This document shows positions 6,993 to 7,183 of a stretch of 7,183 bases of DNA, piece by piece. The stretch's first letter is position 1. Every line of letters starts with the position of its first letter. The DNA is from Kiritimatiellia bacterium (GTDB lineage Bacteria > Verrucomicrobiota > Kiritimatiellia > RFP12 > UBA1067). The stretch lies in assembly GCA_017965685.1 (NCBI GenBank), contig JAGCPM010000024.1, positions 1 through 7,183 of the forward strand, written 5' to 3'. The position numbers were made by a program, and so were the translations under genes. Below the pieces are notes generated by a model that was given only the letters and a program-made list of their open reading frames with translations, had not been told where the DNA came from and made no database searches.

Positions 6993-7183
6993 TCAATCCA
7001 TTACATCCGTAACCAGTCCGCGCGCGACCTTGTGCGCGGCCTTCTCGCCGAGAAGCCTCGACACTATGACAAGCGCGAAGAGCATCGCCGAGCCGGGTGC
7101 CTGGCCGGTTATTACGTTTCCGTCCTCTACGACAGGCACGTTGGCCGACGGCCTGTCGAGATCGATGACGCACGAAGGATAGC
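6993..7183 (-). CDS. DJ-1/PfpI family protein, C-terminal part (5' end outside window)
   Basis: Open from the right edge to TGA at 6993-6995; 62 residues are visible. Typical DJ-1/YajL C-terminal features are a YPSCVIDL block, VPVVEDGNVITGQAPGSAM (family: VVVDGNIITSRGPGTAM), then FALVIVSRLLGEKAAHKVARGLV. The family covers protein/nucleotide deglycase-like and chaperone or oxidative-stress proteins (DJ-1, YajL, ThiJ); the catalytic Cys and Glu would lie in the missing N-terminal part, so activity cannot be judged. It is the most upstream gene seen and probably co-transcribed with the thioredoxin gene 13 nt downstream. The name ThiJ is historical and its closeness to thiN should not be taken as a thiamine link. 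Confidence 0.85.
   Translation of the reverse strand, partial: YPSCVIDLDRPSANVPVVEDGNVITGQAPGSAMLFALVIVSRLLGEKAAHKVARGLVTDVMD

Larger units (their letters stand above)
1..7183 (-). other. Seven-gene co-directional transcription unit
   Basis: Gene order 5' to 3': DJ-1-like, thioredoxin, thiN, rfbA, tandem esterase, nadE, beta-CASP nuclease. Intergenic distances are 13, -4, -19, 1, 4 and 20 nt. Ribosome sites of nadE, the esterase and rfbA lie inside the preceding gene, which suggests coupled translation. No internal hairpin terminator fits in these gaps. The promoter and the operon end lie outside the window. Confidence 0.8.

Noticed and set aside
5808..7183. A thiamine biosynthesis cluster (ThiJ-like plus thiN)
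   Set aside because: The ThiJ label for DJ-1 proteins is historical and no real thiamine synthesis or transport gene, nor a TPP riboswitch, is visible.

Overview
The window is one side of a compact, single-direction bacterial gene cluster. All seven genes lie on the minus strand, so the first gene in transcription order is at the right edge and the last is at the left edge. Spacers are 13, -4 (ATGA overlap), -19, 1, 4 and 20 nt, and nearly every start has a purine-rich Shine-Dalgarno. This fits a single transcription unit with translational coupling. No stretch over 300 bases lacks a gene, and I see no tRNA, rRNA, CRISPR array, insertion sequence, promoter or convincing terminator. The DNA is GC-rich by eye, with many antisense reading frames that are shadows.

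Transcription order (right to left): the C-terminal end of a DJ-1/PfpI (YajL-like) protein; an exported thioredoxin-fold protein with a WCGWC centre; thiamine pyrophosphokinase; glucose-1-phosphate thymidylyltransferase (RmlA/RfbA); a secreted protein of two tandem alpha/beta-hydrolase esterase domains; a two-domain NAD+ synthetase; and an MBL-fold/beta-CASP ribonuclease that is complete except for the last base or bases of its stop codon.

The genes do not form one recognised pathway. They mix cofactor activation (thiamine-PP, NAD), sugar nucleotide supply, redox or protein repair (DJ-1, thioredoxin), polysaccharide ester removal and RNA processing. It reads as a housekeeping operon of a fermentative or gut-type bacterium. 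The N-terminal style of the esterase domains (a WPxGxxPxA-like opening before a BD-FAE-type hydrolase), the WCGWC exported thioredoxin and the composition suggest a PVC-group bacterium (Verrucomicrobiota/Kiritimatiellota/Lentisphaerota). That is a low-confidence inference from gene style only.

The strongest anomaly is in NadE. Its synthetase half is textbook, but the N-terminal nitrilase-like glutaminase half has Gly in place of the catalytic Glu and of the catalytic Cys, and lacks the Lys loop, so it looks like a pseudo-glutaminase. The second is a heptanucleotide tandem repeat that encodes the hydrophobic core of the esterase signal peptide. I do not see an obviously new defence, mobile or RNA system.
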